Of a DNA stretch of 64,000 nt, positions 57,719 through 64,000 are shown piece after piece. Origin of the DNA: Chrysopilus asiliformis (Eukaryota; Arthropoda; Insecta; Diptera; Rhagionidae); the NCBI GenBank assembly GCA_964034945.1, contig OZ035960.1:88253848-88317847 (forward strand). Direction: 5' to 3'. The translations under genes were made by a program, and so were the position numbers. Position 1 is the first letter of the stretch; every line of letters begins with the position of its first letter. Below the pieces are notes generated by a model that made no database searches, was not told where the DNA came from, and saw only the letters and a program-made list of their open reading frames with translations.

Positions 57719-58720
57719 GGTTAATTTCTCCCTTATTCCTAGTCCCCCGGATATGGGGGTGGTACTAATAGAAAGCCCTTGGCAGTGATTACAAACTATA
57801 AAAATTTAAATCGGGTGATATTTCTTGTTTTCAAGAAATATTTGATTAAAAATATCGCATTTTTCGACCAGTTTCATTCAGAAAACAGGCCGCTTAAAAG
57901 GTTAATTCCTCCCTTATTCCTAGTCCCCGGGGTATGGGGGTGGTGCCGATAGAAAGCCCTTGACGAGTATTGCAAACTGTAAAAATTTCAATCTGGTGAT
58001 ATTTCTCGTTTCCGAGAAATATGTCATAGAAAATTTTGCATTTTTCGACCAGTTTCACTCACAAAACAGGCCGCTTAAAGGATTAATTCCTCCCTTATTC
58101 CTAGTCCCCCGGATATGGGGGTGGTACTAATAGAAAGCCCTTGGCAGTGATTACAAACTATAAAAATTTAAATCGGGTGATATTTCTTGTTTTCAAGAAA
58201 TATTTGATTAAAAATATCGCATTTTTCGACCAGTTTCATTCAGAAAACAGGCCGCTTAAAAGGTTAATTCCTCCCTTATTCCTAGTCCCCGGGGTATGGG
58301 GGTGATGCCGATAGAAAGCCCTTGACGAGTATTGCAAACTGTAAAAATTTCAATCTGGTGATATTTCTCGTTTCCGAGAAATATGTCATAGAAAATTTTG
58401 CATTTTTCGACCAGTTTCACTCACAAAACAGGCCGCTTAAAGGATTAATTCCTCCCTTATTCCTAGTCACCCGGATATGGGGGTGGTATCGATAGAAAGC
58501 CCCTGAGGAGTACTGCAAACTGTAAAAATTTAAATCTGGTGATATCTTTCGTTTCCGAGAAATATTTGATTAAAAATGTCGTTGTTTCCATACAAATTTG
58601 TATATTTTCATACAAAAAGAGGAATTGCTCCCTTATTCCCAGTCCCCCGGATATGGGGGTGGCGGCGGTAGAAAGCCCTTGAGGAGGACTACAATCTGTG
58701 AAAATTTAAATCTGGTGTTA
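57719..58720. repeat. Tandem array of about 181 bp, right arm (mirror)
   Basis: Exact mirror of the left array, with the same six units and 362-bp period. Short frames of 72-85 codons occur in both arms as mirror pairs and carry no domain. Confidence 0.9.
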
Positions 58721-59040
58721 TGTTTTGTTTTTGAGAAAAAACAATTTGATTTAAAAATTCCATATTTAATACCTGAAAAAAAAGTTTTTTTTACTCGATC
58801 AGTACGGAAGAAAAGCTGATCGAGGGTTTTTTCAAATGAAACAATTCATAAATATTCAATTTATATTTATTTTCACATCGGAACAAGTGATTTAAAATAT
58901 TTAAATAAACTGCAGATAAGTCGAAATTTTGGTCGCTAAGTTGTTGCTGTAGAAAGATGATTGGCTAAACTGGCAGCGCCCCTAGTGGCGATTAAGCGAA
59001 AAAAGTTGGTCGCTAACTTGGTCGCTAACTTCACATCGGT

Positions 59041-59153
59041 AAAACATAACCTCAAAATAGAACTGTCACTTTTATTTGTGCAACAACCGTTTTTTAGCCT
59101 GTGGAACAGATTTTTCAGAATTTCTCAATTAAATCAATGAATAATATAACAAG
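59041..59153 (+). promoter_or_regulatory. Gdown1 upstream remnant
   Basis: Only 113 bp separate the palindrome from the Gdown1 ATG. The former shared promoter is now mostly on the far side of the insertion. Confidence 0.35.
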
Positions 59154-60673
59154 ATGATCCCAAGACCGGTTTTAACAAAAATCCCTGGGGAGCTTCCGAA
59201 GATAAAGGAAAATCATGTCGAAAACCTTGTGAAAATCTCGAAAATTCAACTTTTAGAATTGCGTGATCGCCAAACAAAACTGCTAGCAAACAAGTAAATT
59301 TCAACTTTTTAACACATTTTTAGAAATTCACGATTAAAATATAAATTGCAGAGGTAGAATATCAAAATTGCCAGACAAAGGAAAGCGAATACAAGACCTC
59401 TTCGAGCGAATTGAAAAAGAATTGGCCTCGAGGGATGAAATTGAAAAGGCGGCTGCGATGTTTTCCGAATTTAACATCACTTCCACTGGTCAAAAGAAGC
59501 TATCGAACTTGGAGTGGACAGGGAGGACTGAAAATGATGATTCTGGTATGGCTGTTGTAGACAGTGACGACGAAGAAGAACCTGTGGATCCGTTAAAAAT
59601 CATTGCACAGAGCAGAGGTGTTAGAACTGTAAAGATTTTGAAGCCCGAAAAGTCCTTGATAACAGAGGAGGATCTTAAGGAAATTTCTGAGTTTCAAGAA
59701 GAGAAAAATACGTCCACTAGTATTGCAGATAAAATAGAAACAAGCGGAGAAGAAAAAGATAAAACCAAAATCGTTCCAGCAGAGATAGTGGAAGTTGATG
59801 TTAAAACGAAACTCGCCTTAATAAAAAATGTACTTATGCCAACCACTAGCTGTTCGAAAACATCGCACGATCCAGTGGAATTAGAGCCTCATGCTCTTTA
59901 TTTGTGTGGCAAAGAACAAACCGGCCTTGAATCGAAAAAGGAAAAATTCCTACCCAATCGAACAACCAAAACGAATGTCCACTCCGTGGAGAAAGAAAGA
60001 GCGACCGTTTTGAAAAAGAATTGGGAAAATACTGCGGCTACTCCGCCGCCAATTAAACATTCTGCGGCACAACTGTTGAATCTGCAGGACTCGGTTCAGC
60101 TGCAAATGGAATATTTGGAGAGGATGAAGGTTTGTATGATCAAATTGGTTGTTATGCAGGCTTGGTGGTACTCGCGATGTACCACTTTTTTGTAACAAAT
60201 GCTGCACGGTGGTATCAAAATTGTACCTCTTATTAAATCAACTTACATTGCTGCATGAAACTTTGAAATAGTACTACTAAAAAAATTTAAAAAAAAATAC
60301 TTTAAAAATATTTGCTATTTTTCTGTGCCTCTAAAGGTTAAAACCACTATCCTATATTTTTTTTTGTCAATATCAACTTGGGGTAGAGAATATTTCACCG
60401 ATTTTCGATTAAATTCGATCGTATTTGCAGATATTCCAACAGAAACAAGCAGAAGAACGCTTATCCGCGAAATTAGCACGCCAGGCAGTAGCTCCTGTTC
60501 TTCCAGACGCCACTATTCGGAAGTTGAATGAATTCTTCACGAGCTACAGAGACGCTCCCGAAAGTGAATCCTCAGAATCGGAAACGGAACCCCACCACAT
60601 GGACAGCGATGAGGGCGTGAGAGACGATGAGGGAGATGACAAGGGGGGAGTTGTGTTCACAGTTTCTAAATGA
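59154..60673 (+). CDS. Gdown1: RNA polymerase II regulator Gdown1 (POLR2M / GRINL1A)
   Basis: Associates with RNA polymerase II and makes it dependent on Mediator by competing with TFIIF; nuclear and cytoplasmic. Three exons: 59154-59293, 59352-60129 and 60431-60673, with GT/AG borders (AACAA|GTAAAT, TTGCAG|AGGTAG, ATGAAG|GTTTGT, TTGCAG|ATATTC) and correct phases, give 386 residues, close to the family length. The hallmark is the segment after exon 1, K-LPDKGKRIQDLF (about 52-64), followed by an acidic, disordered middle (VDSDDEEEPVDP) and a C-terminal helical motif SAAQLLNLQDSVQLQMEYLE, continued by IFQQKQAEERLSAKLARQAV in exon 3, then a Ser/Glu/Asp-rich tail ending VVFTVSK. ATG at 59154 follows acaag. 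Divergent from QARS. Family assignment rests on the KLPDKGKR motif and the architecture. Confidence 0.88.
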
Positions 60674-61104
60674 GGTAATGATTTTGAAAGCGGTTTTGAA
60701 AGTTTTTTTTAGTGTTTTTTTTTTAAATTAATTTTGCTTCAGTGCCAAATAGTTTTTTTTAAATTAATCCGCCAAATACCTTAAAAAAATTGATTTGAAA
60801 TTTTGCAAGAATAAGGAGGAGTTCGCATAGCATAAAAAATATAAAATCAGATCCGAAAACCGGTATAAATACCAATTAAAAATGAACCGGAAATGGGTTA
60901 AGCTACAAAATTGTAAAATAGCTTTGTATAAGCCATTTATTTATTAAGATGAAAATGAAACTGAGATAATTTAAAAGACATTAATATAATCCGTGTTCGA
61001 GAGTTTTGTATTTATTTTAGGGAATATAAGGAAAAGCTCAATTTTTCAAGGAGACCAAAAACAGAAATACTTGAAAACAAAAGCTTCATTTTTGTAGAAG
61101 ATTA
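60674..61104. other. Gdown1 3' flank, nothing else recognised
   Basis: AT-rich. No clear AATAAA in the first 200 bp. Confidence 0.35.
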
Positions 61105-61379
61105 TACTGTAATCCCTCCAACTGCGCTGTAGATACGTTCCACAAGAAGAGCGCGCAAACTGAAACCGCGCACTGTGAACCCTACTTTGTATGAAATTTT
61201 GGGGTTAAGAACATGTTTTTTTAAACGAAAATTATAAAAAATATCAGTTGTGGTCTTCTACAATATCTACGACCCTGCGCAATTTACGCTAGAGCCCTGT
61301 CGCGTTGTCAACCTAAGACGACCTCCCAATAAATTGTTGGTTTATTCAAAAATATCAAAAACGTACAAAATTTGAGATA

Positions 61380-63430
61380 ACTTGAGAACTGTAAAAGATA
61401 TCAATTTACGGTAAATGGATAAAAAGGTAGAAAATGTTAACATCTTTAATTATTCTTTTAACTGATTTGTCGAAAAACCGTTAGTTTGCAAATTATTCGC
61501 AAAAATATGATTTTTTTACATATTAATGAAAATATCTCAATAACGGTAAAAGATACCGGATAACGGTAAGAAACAAAATTGTGCAGAATGCCATTCTCAT
61601 TAATTCACTTCATACATTCAGTCAGCAAAAACCCGTTAGTTTTCGAGATAATCGCAAAAAACTGTTTTTTTTTTTTTTTTGGAAATAACGGTTTATCTCG
61701 ATAACTGGTGGAGATATCGAGTTATAGCTAAAGACAAAAGTGTGGGAAATTTTATTTTCTCCAAGTTTTGTCATACTTAAGGCCACTAAAAAACGCGTAG
61801 TTTGGGAGTAAATCGAGAAAAACGAAATTGCGATTTTTGAAAAATCGCCATTTTGGATACTTCCGGTTAACGGATTTCCACCAAAAGTTGATAGGATCGT
61901 CCCATTTCAGGACCCAACATGCCTATAAAATTTCATGGCGCTAGCTCTATTAGTTTTTGAGAAATATTGTACACAGACTGACAGACAGACTGACAGACTG
62001 ACAGACTGACAGACTGACAGACTGACAGACTGACAGACTGACAGACTGACAGACTGACAGACTGACAGACTGACAGACTGACAGACTGACAGACTGACAG
62101 ACTGACAGACTGACAGACTGACAGACTGACAGACTGACAGACTGACAGACAGACTGACAGACTGACAGACAGACTGACAGACAGACTGACAGACAGACTG
62201 ACAGACAGACTGACAGACAGACTGACAGACAGACTGACAGACAGACTGACAGACAGACTGACAGACAGACTGACAGACAGACTGACAGACAGACTGACAG
62301 ACAGACTGACAGACAGACTGACAGACAGACTGACAGACAGACTGACAGACAGACTGACAGACAGACTGACAGACAGACTGACAGACAGACTGACAGACAG
62401 ACTGACAGACAGACTGACAGACAGACTGACAGACAGACTGACAGACAGACTGACAGACAGACTGACAGACAGACTGACAGACAGACTGACAGACAGACTG
62501 ACAGACAGACTGACAGACAGACTGACAGACAGACTGGCAGACAGACTGACAGACAGACTGACAGACAGACTGACAGACAGACTGACAGATAGACTGACAG
62601 ACAGACTGACAGACAGACTGACAGACAGACTGACAGACAGACTGACAGACAGACTGACAGACAGACTGACAGACAGACTGACAGACAGACTGACAGACAG
62701 ACTGACAGACAGACTGACAGACAGACTGACAGACAGACTGACAGACAGACTGACAGACAGACTGACAGACAGACTGACAGACAGACTGACAGACAGACTG
62801 ACAGACAGACTGACAGACAGACTGACAGACAGACTGACAGACAGACTGACAGACAGACTGACAGACAGACTGACAGACAGACTGACAGACAGACTGACAG
62901 ACACTCTCACAGACAGACTGACAGACAGACTGACAGACAGACTGACAGACAGACTGACAGACAGACTGACAGACAGACTGACAGACTGACAGACTGACAG
63001 ACTGACAGACAGACTGACAGACTGACAGACTGACAGACTGACAGACAGACTGACAGACAGACTGACAGACAGACTGACAGACAGACTGACAGACAGACTG
63101 ACAGACAGACTGACAGACTGACAGACTGACAGACTGACAGACAGACTGACAGACAGACAGACAGACTGACAGACAGACTGACAGACAGACTGACAGACAG
63201 ACTGACAGACAGACTGACAGACAGACTGACAGACAGACTGACAGACAGACTGACAGACTGACAGACAGACTGACAGACAGACTGACAGACAGACTGACAG
63301 ACAGAAAGACATTTTTTAAATATGACTCCAATCGACTCAGGAGTGAGCGGGAAATGTTTTTTAGGCAAAATTAAGAGGTCGAAATTTTTCATGAATACAA
63401 TACTTTATTATACTCCGTAGAAGAAAGTAA
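61380..63430 (+). repeat. Family C repeat (copy 4) with a hugely expanded microsatellite
   Basis: The 5' part (61380-61970) parallels 21480-21960, including 'ggatcgtcccatttcaggac'. The 3' part (63315-63430) parallels 23214-23340. The core between is the array at 61974-63304, which is only about 35 bp in the 21950 copy. Confidence 0.8.
61974..63304 (+). repeat. (CTGACAGA)/(CTGACAGACAGA) microsatellite, about 1.33 kb
   Basis: An 8-bp unit (ACTGACAG) prevails to about 62150, then a 12-bp unit (ACTGACAGACAG) for about 850 bp with rare substitutions (62537 g, 62590 t, 62903-62908 altered), then a mixture. All frames stay open because neither unit contains a stop on the minus strand, giving artefactual frames of up to 474 codons. 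Confidence 0.97.
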
Positions 63431-63753
63431 AAACCGCGCAGCTGCAAAATTTTTACGGCGCAGTTCGAAATTTTTTGTATTAAAAACTTAACCGCACAGT
63501 TGCGAAACCGCGCAGTTAGAAACCGCGCAGTGGGAGGGATCACTGTATACTAAAATAGACTAAATATTAATTTAATTAAGAATATTTCAAAACTGTTTGA
63601 AAAGCAAATGATCGGACATTTGTCCTGTCGGTTTCATGATTTTGAGGGCTGAGAATAATCGCTGTACAGGAACTTGAGTTGGTGGCAATGCCGTGGCGAT
63701 CAAAGCCATATTTCGAACAATTTCAAAGTATTTTAGTAATTTTCTATACTCTA

Positions 63754-63997
63754 TGATATTGAGGGGTTAGAATGAGAGTGAAGTAAGTCAGTTTACGCTT
63801 TTACAACTTCACAGCTATAAAAAAATGGTTTGTTCGCCTGACATAAATTGGTAATAACTACACTATTACTGATAATACTCTTGTAAGCAGTGGGGTTGGG
63901 TAACATTAGGAGTTTTTTACATATATATTCACAAAACCCTTGATTACTCAACACTAGTTCAACTTGACTTACTTCATTGTCATTCTGACCCCCTCAT
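63754..63997. mobile_element. Possible small inverted-repeat element at the window end
   Basis: 'gaggggttagaatgagagtg' near 63762 is inverted near 63965-63995 ('cattctgaccccctc'). The interior is AT-rich. The right flank runs to the window edge, so the duplication cannot be judged. Confidence 0.45.
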
Positions 63998-64000
63998 ATA

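Larger units (their letters stand above)
53199..59040. mobile_element. Giant near-perfect palindrome / foldback element (5842 bp)
   Basis: Arms 53199-56110 and 56129-59040 pair so that positions sum to 112239, with an 18-bp asymmetric centre (56111-56128). I found only one mismatch (53257 against 58982), though I did not check every base. The tips read ACCGATGTGAAGTTAGCGAC and its inverse. AAAAC directly flanks both sides (53194-53198 and 59041-59045), suggesting a 5-bp target duplication. Each arm contains, from outside in, an array of about 181-bp repeats, unique AT-rich DNA with words shared with families A and B ('gctagagatttgaaattttg'), and at the centre a copy of the miniature element also seen at 44921. 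No transposase frame. Resembles foldback elements, whose long inverted ends hold tandem repeats. Confidence 0.88.
61107..63545. mobile_element. pogo/Tigger-like composite element carrying a family C copy
   Basis: The left tip CTGTAATCCCTCCAACTGCG and the right tip (inverse of CAGTGATCCCTCCCACTGCG) are flanked by TA (61105-61106 and 63546-63547). 'aaccgcgcagt'-like words recur near both tips. The interior is dominated by family C and its microsatellite. Confidence 0.6.

Noticed and set aside
53420..58819. Mirror pairs of 72-85 codon frames in the palindrome
   Set aside because: They occur in both arms by symmetry, overlap tandem repeats, and show no domain or initiation context.
61907..63392. 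Minus-strand open frames of 161, 459 and 474 codons with Leu-Ser-Val-Cys repeats
   Set aside because: They are translations of the CTGACAGA-type microsatellite, open in several frames at once because the unit has no stop. No evidence of a real protein.

Overview
The window looks like nuclear DNA of an insect, most likely a fly (Diptera). It is AT-rich, has short spliceosomal introns and few genes, and is crowded with small nested transposons. Many repeats carry a GTCY/RGAC tetranucleotide core like the one known from dipteran mini-me elements. The species cannot be named from the sequence.

Supported genes: (1) a possible first coding exon of an unidentified minus-strand gene at 6342-6451; (2) mitoribosomal protein uS9m (mRpS9), minus, six exons at 37352-38616, with its conserved C-terminal part not found in the window; (3) an intronless linker histone H1, plus, 43652-44377; (4) a chimeric reading frame, plus, 46220-46729, joining a transposase DNA-binding N-terminus in frame to a recent copy of the H1 tail; (5) a complete mariner transposase, plus, 48716-49765, inside an element with perfect 30-bp inverted ends; (6) cytosolic glutaminyl-tRNA synthetase, minus, two exons, 50192-52644; (7) the RNA polymerase II regulator Gdown1/POLR2M, plus, three exons, 59154-60673. 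Genes 6 and 7 are head to head and would share a promoter region of about 0.67 kb, but a 5.84-kb near-perfect palindrome sits between them.

Layout. 1-37 kb is almost all repeats: recurrent interspersed families (called A, B, C and D here), pogo-like, hAT-like and TTAA-flanked miniature elements, LINE and SINE remnants, and large inverted repeats. 37-39 kb holds mRpS9. 39-43.5 kb is a cluster of foldback elements. 43.6-47 kb is the H1 locus and its partial duplicate. 47-50 kb is a family A repeat split by mariner, which is itself split by a 459-bp TTAA element. 50-61 kb holds QARS, the palindrome and Gdown1. 61-63.5 kb is a pogo-like composite carrying a 1.3-kb CTGACAGA-type microsatellite.

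The genes do not form one pathway. They are housekeeping functions: cytosolic aminoacylation, mitochondrial translation, chromatin compaction and Pol II regulation. The most unusual items are the palindrome with its 5-bp flanking duplication, the transposase/H1-tail fusion frame, and the repeated use of TTAA sites by several unrelated miniature elements.
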